Assembly: GCF_954871325.1 (NCBI RefSeq)
Contig: NC_088779.1
Coordinates: 22,880,846-22,944,845 of the forward strand
Length of the DNA: 64,000 nt
Reading direction: 5' to 3'
DNA from: Gordionus sp. m RMFG-2023
Taxonomy: Eukaryota > Nematomorpha > Gordioida > Chordodea > Parachordodidae
Shown here: positions 37,801 to 46,900 of the stretch, one piece after another
How the letters are laid out: every line of letters begins with the position of its first letter
How positions within the stretch are numbered: position 1 is the first letter of the stretch
Translations under genes and position numbers: made by a program
Notes under the pieces: generated by a model
Told to the model about the DNA's origin: nothing
Databases searched by the model: none
Seen by the model: the letters and a program-made list of their open reading frames with translations, nothing else

Positions 37801-39995
37801 TCGATGATTCTAGAACCGAAAATACCAAAAGGGAGCTGAATAAAAAAAGGTTTTATTTACATTAGTTTGTTTATTATGCGATTTTTTTAAAAAAAATCTC
37901 ACTAATTAATATTAGAAACTATCGATTCAAACATCATATTTTTTTAGAATGTCTAAATGTCCCTCAAAATCTTATAAAATAAATTTTTTTTCACCATATA
38001 ATATGTTTAAGGCTTGAACCCCGCGATTTTAACTTTCCCTCTAACAATCATTCCGAAAATTTCCCGCTTCTAAAATACGAACAAAGGCCTGATACCTCTA
38101 GTGAAACGACTACCATCCATTCTCCCGACCTCGAAACAAGTATATTCAAATCTTTATTAAAGTGACTCTTCGTTTGATCAACTCTTAGCTATAATCACCG
38201 AATTTATGAGGCGCGTTTGATCATTTATTTTAAAAAATCTTAATTCTATAATAAGAAAGTAAAAAGTCCTTCAAATGCTAAAGTAAATATTCGTTTTAAC
38301 AATAAAGTTTTTATAAATATCGCTATTCTAAAATAGCTCAGAAAGAATCCGAAAATGAAAAAAGGTCATCAGACCGGCTCTCTATGAGAAAAGCTTCCAT
38401 GAAGGAAGAGGAATTAAATTTGATAGGGAAAGGCGAGAGACTTAAAAAAAAGATTAAAACCCACGAGGAAGATCCAGCATTTGCCAGTCTCGATTATTGC
38501 CCACAGACCGTTATGCACCTCACGAGGAAGGAATCTAAAGTCAAGGACAACTTGGAGCGGTTGCAGTATAGGAAAAACAGTTTGGGTTTTAAATATTATA
38601 TAAATAAATTTTACACTCTTTTATTGACTTTATGAAAAAAAGCGCGTCTAGTGAATCCTTGAAATGCACCAAAAATTCATAACTTATCCTTAAAAATAAT
38701 TTTTGAGCATTACTATTTTAGGGCCCAAAATTTTAAATGAAATTATACTGCGTACCATAAAAAATATATCAAGCTTTAAATTCTGAAAATATTCCGGCCA
38801 TTCAACCTATCCTAAATTCTGACAATCCGGAGAGTAATATTAATTCTGCATCTTCTTCATCTACTACCTCCACATCTAGCAACTCTCTACAGGTCTAGTG
38901 CATTTATTGATTGCATATTTATCTTATTCCTCTCAACAAAATTCTGAGTTATATCTTTTTTTTGCAAATATTGATTTTATTAGGCTACTGATAAACCTGT
39001 AACGGACGACGGTACTATGCAAGATAATTTAGCAAAAACTGAACAAATTACTTCTAATGTCGAAAATTCTGAAGTTGTAGGGAAGAAAGCAACACTCGGT
39101 TTGATTGATTTTAAAAGTGACAAGGAATCAGTTCATCCATCGCAGACAGAAATAAAAAAGTTTTCAGATATTATATTTAAATAAAAATTAATAACCCATA
39201 ATCATCTTTTTAATCAAAAACTAAAATATATTTCCAAACCTGCAAGGATACTCATTTAAGGTCCGGTTTTATTTGAAAACAAAATTCGAGCCTAGACCGC
39301 TATTTTTAAATTTGGCTTGCCCTCCAGATTTAATTTTTTTGACCTGGGTCCAATTTTTCACAATCCCTGCCTTAAAATCTTTAAAAAATCCGCTCATTGC
39401 TATGTCCTAACATGAAAGAAATTCTAATTTTATTTTGATAAAAGAAGATAAGCCATTAATTGATAAAATTAGATATTAATTTATATGGGTTCCACTTACT
39501 GGGATCAACCAGATCAGGCCTTAGCCCATATTTAGTCCGTGAGGTAGGAAGAGATGAAAGAATACTGTTCAAATTGAACAAGTTTTTACTTGAAAATATT
39601 ACGGCCCACAATCTATCCTACTAACAATATTCCATCTTACCGATTGTTTATTTTTTTTACAAGATAGGTTTTAAATTTCAATTTATTAAAGTTAAGATTG
39701 ACTTTCCCCTTCCCCAATGCAGACGATAATTCTTTTTAAGTAGCCTTACTTTCTTCTAATATCGTCTGTTTTTATTATTTCTACCATTTTATTTATTATC
39801 ATTTTTTTCCTAAAGGACTACAAAATAATTTAACATAGGAAATATTCGAAATCTGATCCCAGGATCGATATAATTAATGATGGAAGCAATAACGTTGTCA
39901 TTATTCAACCTAAAGACTCAAACATTAGCGCCGGACCGCTTAAAAGTGCTCGATCGGTGAAAAGTTTAAAAAAATCATTTTTAGATTGGATTTAG
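9069..39995 (+). CDS. KIDINS220: Kidins220/ARMS orthologue: ankyrin-repeat, KAP NTPase membrane scaffold
   Basis: In vertebrates this family scaffolds Trk neurotrophin and ephrin receptor signalling at the plasma membrane. Exons read here: 9069-9191, 9233-9320, 9372-9478, 9523-9621, 9672-9770, 10985-11182, 14724-14915, 15378-15482, 15631-15729, 16691-16868, 17167-17331, 20741-20920, 21430-21586, 22387-22529, 23374-23571, 24772-24884, 25327-25507, 25589-25732, 29283-29444, 29982-30147, 32708-32886, 33282-33418, 33630-33690, 33784-33857, 34292-34468, 35247-35355, 37222-37406, 37476-37581, 37636-37849, 38012-38139, 38337-38585, 38774-38892, 38984-39159, 39839-39995. All use GT-AG, phases agree at every junction, and the sum is 4968 nt (1655 codons plus stop). 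Human Kidins220 is about 1770 residues. The start was chosen as the first ATG in frame with the ankyrin region; an AG at 9061-9062, just before it, could be a 5' UTR or trans-splice acceptor. The acceptor of the exon at 37222 is the least certain. An exon in the long intron 25733-29282 could have been missed, since the human protein has an extra linker there. Confidence 0.95.
11466..11687. mobile_element. hAT-type MITE, copy with 8-bp target duplication
   Basis: Non-autonomous inverted-repeat element in intron 6 of Kidins220. It starts 'TAGTGTTGTAAAACAGCTCG' and ends with the near complement. The flanking 8-mers ATATTTAT (11458-11465 and 11688-11695) are identical, as expected of hAT transposition. 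The interior has two near-complementary blocks around 'AATATTTTAGCCAGAAAAAT'. It has no coding capacity. Confidence 0.9.
13766..14195. mobile_element. hAT-like MITE with GC-rich terminal motif array
   Basis: The ends read 'TAGAGATCTGCAAAATTAGG' and the inverse 'CC..TGCAGATC'. Just inside both ends lie repeated 'GGGTTCGGGCCGGGCC'-like motifs (at about 13795-13880 and 14040-14180), strikingly GC-rich in this AT-rich genome. The centre is plain AT-rich DNA. The design (short terminal repeat plus subterminal motif array, no ORF) resembles the hAT element at 43337. The end sequence resembles that of the MITE at 34692. I could not recognise a clean 8-bp duplication. Confidence 0.7.
14345..14465. 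mobile_element. Small palindromic MITE (GCGCGAATTCGCGGCGAA family)
   Basis: The ends are 'CCCTGACAGTTCGCGCGAAT' and the inverse 'GTCGCAAATTCGCATTAACT', around an AT-rich core. It is about 120 bp and non-coding. Related copies lie at 21249-21367 and 48475-48600. Confidence 0.7.
14489..14657. mobile_element. Decayed MITE (TAGTGTTGTTAAACGG family)
   Basis: It begins 'GTTGTGTTAAACGGCTCG' and carries the family interior 'CCAAAATCTTCAGGTTTGCA'. The right end is eroded. It lies in intron 6 of Kidins220, just before the exon at 14724. Confidence 0.7.
17167..25732 (+). CDS. KIDINS220: Kidins220 exons 11-18: KAP P-loop NTPase with two membrane hairpins
   Basis: This is the KAP-family NTPase core. '[16 protein letters not shown]' leads into the Walker A motif '[11 protein letters not shown]' (residues about 467-477). 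The exon at 20741 encodes a hydrophobic hairpin (about residues 505-550). '[20 protein letters not shown]' follows in the exon at 22387. A second hydrophobic hairpin lies in the exon at 23374 (about residues 660-710). The Walker B motif '[16 protein letters not shown]' (about residues 768-783) is in the exon at 25327, followed by '[15 protein letters not shown]'. The key P-loop lysine and Walker B aspartates are present, so nucleotide binding looks intact. Insertion of membrane segments inside a P-loop domain is the hallmark of the KAP family. Confidence 0.95.
18700..20560 (+). pseudogene. Heavily decayed LINE copy in Kidins220 intron 11
   Basis: Scattered pieces in several frames recall one LINE protein in order. 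'[14 protein letters not shown]' near 18772 stands for the usual 'L.K.DG..RPIA.G'. '[13 protein letters not shown]' near 18960 is the RT block 'LLK.DF.NAFN'. '[16 protein letters not shown]' near 20110 matches the Cys/His cluster of the LINE at 1081. '[11 protein letters not shown]' near 20425 matches its 'TFFKTLGKKI' block. Many stops and frameshifts separate them. It is probably the same family as the copy at 1081-2604 and much older. Confidence 0.75.
21249..21367. mobile_element. Small palindromic MITE (GCGCGAATTCGCGGCGAA family)
   Basis: The ends are 'CCCGCATTCATGGTTAGTGC' and the inverse 'GCGCTAATTGTGAATGCAGG', with an AT-rich middle. It is in intron 12 of Kidins220, ending about 60 bp before the exon at 21430. 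Confidence 0.75.
21801..22015 (+). other. Unexplained open stretch in intron 13, exon-like
   Basis: Following an acceptor-like 'TAATTTTAG', about 70 codons are open with coding-like composition ('[19 protein letters not shown]', '[20 protein letters not shown]'). It has no counterpart in the Kidins220 family and would not splice in frame between the exons at 21430 and 22387. I recognise neither a transposon domain nor a host domain. It could be a fragment of an unrelated gene or element. Confidence 0.35.
22669..22800. mobile_element. Partial MITE (TAGTGTTGTTAAACGG family)
   Basis: It starts 'TAGTGTTATTAAATGGGCCG' and continues with the family's 'TTTTAAAAACG', 'TTTTAGCCA' and 'GCAACGAGATTT' segments. 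The second half is degenerate or missing. Confidence 0.6.
26680..27420 (+). pseudogene. LINE fragment, N-terminal side of reverse transcriptase
   Basis: In intron 18 of Kidins220. '[20 protein letters not shown]' (near 27145-27200) matches the LINE block 'AI.SF...SSPGPDG'. After a frame change, '[20 protein letters not shown]' (near 27330-27390) matches the conserved 'GA.LIAL.K..G..RPIA'. Stops and at least one frameshift break it. DNA upstream to about 26000 may be part of the same copy but shows no clear motif. Confidence 0.8.
28204..28345. mobile_element. Short MITE related to the TAGTGTTGTTAAACGG family
   Basis: The ends are 'TAGTATTGTTAAATAGC' and the inverse 'GATTTAAACAACACTA', in intron 18 of Kidins220. 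The interior only partly follows the family, so it may be a derived or recombined copy. Confidence 0.55.
29283..32886 (+). CDS. KIDINS220: Kidins220 exons 19-21: C-terminal part of the KAP domain
   Basis: '[19 protein letters not shown]' is followed by '[19 protein letters not shown]' and '[19 protein letters not shown]', all closely similar to vertebrate Kidins220. The exon at 32708 gives '[11 protein letters not shown]' and '[18 protein letters not shown]', the conserved end of the domain. The segment before this (start of the exon at 29283) is shorter than the human linker, so an exon could be missing or the linker may be naturally short. The donor at 30147 and acceptor at 32707 are phase 2 and give a Cys at the junction. 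Confidence 0.93.
30244..30437. mobile_element. hAT-type MITE, best copy, perfect 8-bp target duplication
   Basis: 194 bp in intron 20 of Kidins220. It starts 'TAGTGTTGTTAAACGGCTCG' and ends '..CCGTTTAACAACACTA'. The flanks are identical 8-mers, ATAAACAC, at 30236-30243 and 30438-30445. It has no coding capacity. Eight-bp duplications and terminal 'TAGTGTTG' ends place it with hAT elements. The autonomous partner is not evident in this window. Confidence 0.95.
30916..31180 (+). pseudogene. Possible LINE reverse-transcriptase relic
   Basis: '[11 protein letters not shown]' and the overlapping-frame '[15 protein letters not shown]' near 31120-31170 resemble the LINE block 'QQGDPLGP.LF'. '[11 protein letters not shown]' precedes it by about the right distance. 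The similarity is short and split between frames, so this is a weak call. It lies in intron 20 of Kidins220. Confidence 0.35.
33282..35355 (+). CDS. KIDINS220: Kidins220 exons 22-26: linker and SAM-like region
   Basis: Short exons at 33282, 33630 and 33784 encode a variable polar linker. The exons at 34292 and 35247 encode the conserved SAM-like block: '[21 protein letters not shown]', '[20 protein letters not shown]', then '[19 protein letters not shown]'. The last part matches the vertebrate 'NMNFGDWHLF' segment. The region is thought to mediate protein contacts. A possible cassette exon lies downstream at 36320-36375. Confidence 0.9.
34692..34981. mobile_element. Inverted-repeat MITE with TAGAGGTCT ends
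   Basis: About 290 bp in intron 25 of Kidins220. The ends read 'TTAGAGGTCTGCAATGGGCG' and, inverted, 'CGCCCAGTAGACCTCTAA'. The interior is GC-richer near the left end ('GGGCAAGGGGTGGGCGGG') and has no ORF. The end motif TAGAGRTCTGC is shared with the element at 13766, suggesting one hAT-like family. Confidence 0.75.
35722..35925. mobile_element. MITE (TAGTGTTGTTAAACGG family)
   Basis: It starts 'TAGTATTGTTAAACGGCTCG' and retains the interior 'CAAAATCTCCAGGTTTGTGT' and the distal 'TTTTAACAACTA' end. It lies in intron 26 of Kidins220. The target duplication is not clear. Confidence 0.8.
36320..36375 (+). other. Candidate cassette micro-exon of Kidins220 (unproven)
   Basis: A 56-nt open stretch follows an acceptor-like 'ATGACAG' and ends at a 'GTAGTA' donor. 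It reads '[18 protein letters not shown]' when joined to the exon ending at 35355, and its composition is coding-like. It would end in phase 0, which does not match the exon at 37222 as modelled. Inclusion would therefore need a different downstream acceptor or would truncate the protein. Confidence 0.35.
37222..39995 (+). CDS. KIDINS220: Kidins220 exons 27-34: disordered acidic/Ser-rich tail
   Basis: The tail is poorly conserved and reads as polar, Ser-, Asn- and Glu-rich sequence with a charged segment in the exon at 38337 ('[11 protein letters not shown]', then '[14 protein letters not shown]'). The joined frame is open throughout and stops at 39993-39995. The encoded C terminus is '..SFLDWI', with a hydrophobic last residue and Asp at position -2. 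Vertebrate Kidins220 ends in a PDZ-binding 'ESIL'. The exons here rest on splice phase and open frame rather than on similarity, so individual boundaries are less certain, chiefly the acceptor at 37221. Confidence 0.75.
39180..39185 (+). terminator. Possible poly(A) signal for a short Kidins220 isoform
   Basis: If the donor at 39160 is not used, the reading frame continues for eight more codons (KFSDIIFK) to a TAA at 39182-39184. AATAAA overlaps that stop. This would give an isoform lacking the final exon. It is inferred from sequence only. Confidence 0.35.
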
Positions 39996-40748
39996 ATATT
40001 CCCAAAATGCATGGCAGTCTTAATGGATCATCATCATTGCGTTGTGATGAATTACCATTTTTCAATGATATTTTGAATATTGTATTTAATTGTGATGAAT
40101 CTCCCAAATTTCCCCATTTATACTTTTTTTTTAAAAAGTAATTAAGATCTATATAATTTTTTTTAGTCAGTTTTGTGAAATTATCATATTACTTTGTAAT
40201 CATCTTGTAAGATGTGTTATATAATGCAAATTTTTATAAAAAATATCAATATATAGTAAAAAAAAATTTTAGGAATTAATTTCGACATTATAATCATGCC
40301 CAGGATCTTGTATATTTGATTTTATAAAAAAATATATTTTTATATAAATCATGTGGTCAATAATAAATCTAATGGTCATGTTTATAAATAAAAGTATATA
40401 AAATAAATTTACAAAAATATAATTATTATATAAGTTTTTAACAAATAGTTTTACTTTTGTTATTGTATTTATAAGATATTTTTATACTAACTTATGAATA
40501 AATGTAAGTTACAAATATAATATATAAAAAGTGCCGGCTGTGTCCAAAATATCAAAAAATTCGATTAGCACACTTTTAAAACCATCGAAAGAGAATAAAT
40601 AAGCTTTTTTTAAATATAAAAATAAAAACATTTCTAAAAATTCCTTTGATCGTATCTTTAGGTGAGATGAAAAGGCTTCTCTTCAGTATTCATCCATGTT
40701 ATATACTATCTTTTAAAATAAATTAAAAAGAAGAAACAAAAAAGAATA
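39996..40748. other. Intergenic gap between convergent genes
   Basis: 753 bp of AT-rich DNA with no ORF. An AATAAA at 40362-40367 could serve the long form of Kidins220. I see no clear poly(A) signal for the opposing Hippo gene on the minus strand. Confidence 0.6.
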
Positions 40749-40946
40749 TCAAAAATTTTGTTGCAGTCGTTTTTTAGCGTCGATGGCATCGAGTATGGGT
40801 TTTCTTTTGCTCTGGTACCTGGACCGCAGTTCCTCGATTTCCTTTTCCATCTCGGGATCAAGTAGATCCATTTTGAGTTTTAATTCGCAATATGAAAGAT
40901 TGTTGCATTGCGCTAAAAATTCGTTATTCATCACATCATGATAAAA
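40749..40946 (-). CDS. STK3/4: Hippo last exon: SARAH domain
   Basis: 198 nt including the stop (TGA, 40749-40751). The acceptor AG is complementary to 40947-40948. It starts in phase 0 with 'FYHDVMNNEFLAQC', corresponding to the 'DYEFLKSW' entry to SARAH, and runs through the full helix to the conserved C terminus. SARAH mediates homodimerisation and binding to Salvador/RASSF. Confidence 0.95.
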   Translation of the reverse strand, partial: FYHDVMNNEFLAQCNNLSYCELKLKMDLLDPEMEKEIEELRSRYQSKRKPILDAIDAKKRLQQNF

Positions 40947-43900
40947 CTGTTTTTTAATTTAAAAAAATATATATATAAAGGACAAATTTCGAAACAAATT
41001 AATAGTTATAATATTATAAAGTTCTAACTCCAATTTTGGTACATTATATTACGGTTTATAAAAAGTTTTCCCTGTAATAATTGTCATTTTTAAACTAAGT
41101 AAATCTCAACTAAAAAACTGTTTCCGAATAGTTGAGATATTTCCATTGTTAATATTTATTTTTTTAAAATTTCTTTCATTTTTTTACTAAATGATCTGAA
41201 GAATAATCGTCATTTTTATATGAAATAGAATTTTCGGAAGAGCTAACAGTGTCGGTTGTGACAATTCCGCTATTATCATAACTAATTTTGTTATTATCGA
41301 GGTAAGGGTCGGAATTATATGGTACATCTAATTGGTAATGATTGTTACTATTCGGGATAATTTTAGTATTTTCGTTTATTTTTTCGAAATTTTTGTATTT
41401 GAAATTTTTTTCAGTCTTTTCCTTGTCATTTATACGCTCGAGAAACAACGGTATTTCAGTAGGGTTTTTGGTTGTTTCTGAGTTTCGTGAAATTTATTAA
41501 AAATTGAAAAATAACATTTTTATTATATATAAATAAGGTTGAATTTTGCACAAGTTTGCTGCAACGCTATTCAATTAATTTGAGTTTATATAATCTTGTA
41601 ATGAGATCAATATAATTTAAAGATACAAATTCATGTACGGATCTTAGGGCAGAATAAAAAAAATACTTATCGGCGAATCAAATTAAACAGATTATCTTTA
41701 TATTTATTATTGTAACTAATGTTAAGTATTTTCTCTATTTAGACAAAAATTGTATGTAATAAAATTCAAAAATCTAAAATGCCGTATAAGACTTACTTTT
41801 GATAGTATTAAAAATTTCTTCGTTGTGGTTATTCAGAGAATTTTCATCCTCCCCGCTACTGCTCTCATTAATGATCATAGTTTTCAACGATTCATCCATT
41901 ATAGAACTGACAGTTTTATGAGTTTTTATAGTTGTTTCTAAATGCATTATAAGGATAAAACGTAAAAAAATATCGATTAAAATAGACCAATAACATTTAT
42001 TTACTGCTCATCGTTTGAATCCCTCTAAAACCATTTTAAAAGATTTGGACTGGTAAAATTTTTTTAAAAAAAAACAGGGTAAAAATGGAATATATTACCT
42101 GGCTCAAAATTCTGACTTTCGCAAATATGATCTCTGATATATTTTTAGAGTAAAATTTGTATAAAATATTTTGTTTAGATTTTAAAAAAATATAACGAAA
42201 TATGTTTAAAAAAACGAAAGAATATTGGTTTTAAAAATTGGAAAGCATATTAATAGCTATTATGTTATTAAAATAACTAGTTAATTTTAAAATATATATA
42301 TACATATTTCATTATTTATCTTTATATGATGATTTTTCAAATTTAAAATTACCGCTTATGTCTCACTTACACCTAGTAATGTTGTAGACGTTTGTATAGT
42401 AGCTTATTTTTTACAGCACACCTTTAGGCGCCAATTTTGAATATATTGTATTATTTATATATTTTTTCAGTGCAAATAAATATTTTATATTTTTTTCAGT
42501 GCAATTCTTTATTTAAATTGTATTTCATTTAAATTCTTTGATTAAAATTTGTAAATCATAAAGTTATTTTTATAAAAAAAAATTATATTAAAAATACGAT
42601 AAGTTATATATATAATTTATAGAGTACTCTAAGCTGGTTGCTTTAAAAAATGTAACTCGTAATTTTTTAAGAGTATAAATTGTAACTAATTGCTTTTCAA
42701 AAGTAAAACGTTACTGAGTTACAAGCAAAATAAGAAAGTTTTGGCACTTTGCCAAAACCGAAAAGGAAAGAACATGTTATAAAACTTGGCAATTATTTAG
42801 TACATGCAATGTGTAGCCAGTTAATTGATCCTCCAGAATCTTCAAACCGTATACCAGTGGAATGAAGCGTTTGTGAATTATAGGCAAAATAGAAAAGTTT
42901 TGGCATTTTGCAAAAATTTAAAATTAGAGCAATCATTTTTTTGTTAAAGTCAATATTTAGTGCCTTAATTGATCCTCCGTATTCTTCTAACGGAATGTCA
43001 AAAAATTAAACGGAAGTGAGCTATAAACAAAATAAAGAAAGTGTGAATTTTTAACCGAAACCTATGCCATTGTGTAGCCCGTTAATTGACCTTCAATCCG
43101 TAGAACAAGCAAAATAAAAATTGGCCCTTTGCCAAAGCCTGACGATGAATAATATTTTATCATTTAGTGCTTCAATCTGTATAGTAGGCAAAGTTAAGGG
43201 AAAAATGTTAAAAGCAAAAATAAAAACTTTGGTCAACTTTACGCTTAAAAGTCGATTGGAAGCACTAATGATGAAACTTACATCATTCTTTAGTGGTTCG
43301 TAATAGGTTAGTGCTTTACACTTTTATAGCCAAATTCAGGGATTCGAACCGAACCCGGAGAAGTGAACCCGGGTTTTTAGAAAAAAACTCTGAACCCGAA
43401 CCGAACCTGGATCCCATTTATAAAATTTTCAAAACCCCGAACCGAACCCAAGAATTTTATTTGAACCCGGGTTCAATCGGGTTCAGTGTATTATTTAAAA
43501 TCATATTATAATATATGTAAATACAAATATTATATTTTCAAATTTCCAATTAAATGAAGTCTTAATAAATTTTAAACAACTTAATTCATTTATGCCATTT
43601 TTAAATTTATTCTCGATTCCTATTGGAGTGTTAAAAAATTTTAAACAATTGAATTAATTTACGCCATTTATTTTTAAATTTTTATCTTATTATTCTTAAA
43701 GATTATTAATTAGAAGAAAATGGTTAACAAATCAAAGTAAAAATTATTATATTGTTAATTTAAAAAATTCTAAACATCTAACTTAAAAATTGTTAAATGT
43801 AGGGCAGTTTTTGTGAACATATATGCTAATCATTTATTTTTGGTTCAGTTTAATTTTTACAAGATATTAATGAAGTGCATATTATAAATGAAATTAAATT

Positions 43901-46900
43901 TATAAATATCTCTTTTTTAATTCTGAAATCATTGCTATTTAAAAAAATTGTTCTCTTTTTATAGATTTAAGATTAAAGATAAAGTCATATTTGATAAGCA
44001 TTTTACCCTTAATACAATAGAAAAAAAATCAATATGTTCATATTGCAAAGTAAAATGTCTGGTAATCACTTGTCAAATTTAGAAAGACACTTGGAAAGAA
44101 ATCACAATGAATATTTAAATTATTTAAATGAAAAAACCAAATATCAGGAATTGTTATTGGCAAAAAACCTAAAATTAATATAGAAACCTTTTTTCCAAAA
44201 AAGCATATAAGTATAAATATATCATCTAATGATTTGATGAGTTCTATACTAGAACTTGTTACTGTAAATGGCCGGCCTTTATCAATTATTAAAGATTCGG
44301 GATTTCAAAGAATTATAAATCCACTCCTATCTGGGCTCAATTTAGTTATAAACAAAGAAAATTTATCCAGAACTATTAATAAAACAGCCCAATCAATTAG
44401 AGACAAAATATCGAGAGAGGTAGAAGGAAAATTAATAAGTTTAAAAGTTGATGCAGTTCAACGACTAGATAGGTCAATTCTTGGTGTAAATATTCAATTT
44501 ATATCAAAGTCCATTATAAATTTGAGGACTCTTGGAATTGTAGAGCTGAAAGAGAGATGTACAGGAGAATATATTTAAAACTTTACTAAAATTTAAAATT
44601 AATATTCAACAAATATACACAATTACTTCTGATAATGGTTGTAATTTTTTAAGAGCTATAAAGCTCCTGCAACCTGAAACTGATTCTGATATAAGGAGTG
44701 AATCAGCAGATGAGGAAAATATGGATGTAAATGTATATAAATATGATATTGATGATATACAACATACTTTTTTATCAACTATTATATCCTATCCGATTTA
44801 TAGTGTACGGTGTGCAGCTCACACACTTCAGCTGGCACTTCAAGATGCTATAAAATTATCACCTATTGTGGAAACCATTGCAAAAGCTAGGAACCTAAAT
44901 TTAAAATTAAGACATCCCACTTACCAAAAGTTATTAAAAAATATGAAACTCCCTAAGCCTGTGTTAGATTGCCACAGATGGCATTCAACCCATGATATGT
45001 TAGAAAGGCTGATTTTACTAAAACCCAATATCGAAGATTTTTTTACAGAGCAATCTGATTATTTATTGACTGAAGATTGGAAAGAGATAATAACGATTGT
45101 TGAAATTTTAAAACCGCTAAAAATCGCAACCAAACAATTCCAATCTGAACAGTTAACACTGACAGATTTTTATGCAGCATGGTTAAGATGCTGCATCGAA
45201 CTGGAAAAAAATCCAAACCATTTTGCTCAATTACTATATTCTTGTCTTAAGAACAGAGAAGAAAGGTTTATAAAGAACGAAATTCTCTTAGCTGCCATAT
45301 ACCTGGACCCAAGATACAAGGTTAATTAAAAGCTTAGTAAATTAATTATTTTAGATTTATATTAAAATTGTTATTTATTAAATATTTAAATATAAACAAT
45401 ATAAATCCTTAAATATTACAGGTATTACTTAATGATGATGATAAGATTTGTGCGAAAAAACATCTTGTCAATTTATGGAGACAAATTAAAAGCTTAACAA
45501 CGCCGATTTTATCTGATGATATTAGTTCCGATGAAGTTATTGAACAAGAAGATGATTTAGAGAAATTGATACAACTTAAAGAAAGGCAGGAGAAAATACT
45601 TAAAAGAGGGCCAACGATTGCTGAGAAAAATATTGGAACAATAATTACTGGATTTAGCGATTATAAAAGATTAGATAAGAAGGAAAATATTTTGCATTTT
45701 TGGGAGTCTGCTAAGCTGGAACACCCTGAATTATATATTTTATCTAAAATCTTATTTGCTGTTCCTGCAACCCAAGTTAATTTTTCATATTTTCACATAT
45801 AAATACATTTAACATAGGTTAGCGTTGAAAGATCTTTTTCACATTTGAAATTCATTCTTTCACCACATAGATCGAGGATGAGTGAACAACTCTTGGAAGA
45901 TATTATGCTAATACGTCTAAATAAAATTTTTAAAATTGATACATGACTATATGCTTTGTATTTTTAACTATATTTGCCTATAAATAAAATAAAAAATTTA
46001 TTTTTTATATCAAATTTATGTCTAGTTTTTTATTATGATTTAAATATAGAATTTTTTTTATCAACTCAAAAATTCTTGAACCCGAACCGAACCAAACCCG
46101 GGTTCAAAAATATTTCCCTGAACCGAACCCGAACCCACCTTTTTTTTATACCCCGAACCGAACCCGGGCAAAAATTTTGTCGGGTTCGCATCCCTGGCCA
46201 AAATTAAGAAAAAAAGTTATTAACAAAAAAATGGTGGCTCACCAAAACAAAAACTAGGGCAACGACAAACATCCTATTTTTGCCATTATTTAGTGATTAA
46301 TTAGTTAATATAAATTTCGTAATTGATTTGATTAACCGCCTTATAAATTTTTTTATGAGCTATATAAATGTTTCAAGGTTATAATTGCTCCCGGGCTGGC
46401 CTATTAAAATCATGAATTTGTGAGGCCAATAATAAAGCTCGAAAGTTATGTTTCTGTCATAAAAGTACAAAAAATATTGTATCTATCCGTTTGTTATTTA
46501 TGGATAATAATGTTGTTCTTTTGCTATTATAATTCTATGGTCAAAAATGATTTTCATGCAAACTATTCATTTTACTATAAATATTAATTTTTTCTTATAT
46601 TTGTTACTATAATATATTTTAATATATTGATAAGTAGATGCGTGGGGGTTACTCTTATTTAAAAGTTAAGTTAAAAATTTGATTTTTTTCCACCAAAAAT
46701 TATTTATTGATAATTGATTTTTTTTTAAATTGTCTATTGTTTTTAATATTATTATTAAAAATAAAAGAATTAATATTTTTTAGAAATAAAGCTAATTTAT
46801 TATTAGATTTAATATGAAGTCTCGACTTTTACCTATATTAAATTATTTCTCCAACGTGGTTTCAATTGAGGATAACTAAAAAATAACTTTTTTATTCTAC

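Noticed and set aside
39238-39392. Possible further hAT MITE in Kidins220 intron 33
   Set aside because: The ends (CAAGGATACTC and the inverse of CAGGGATTGTG) are only loosely alike and no 8-bp duplication was found.
41750-41941. Plus-strand ORF of 63 codons
   Set aside because: Antisense of the Hippo linker exon 41797-41937.
43293-43511. ORF with repeated EPN/PEP residues
   Set aside because: It is a translation of the GAACCC-type terminal motif array of the hAT element, not a protein.
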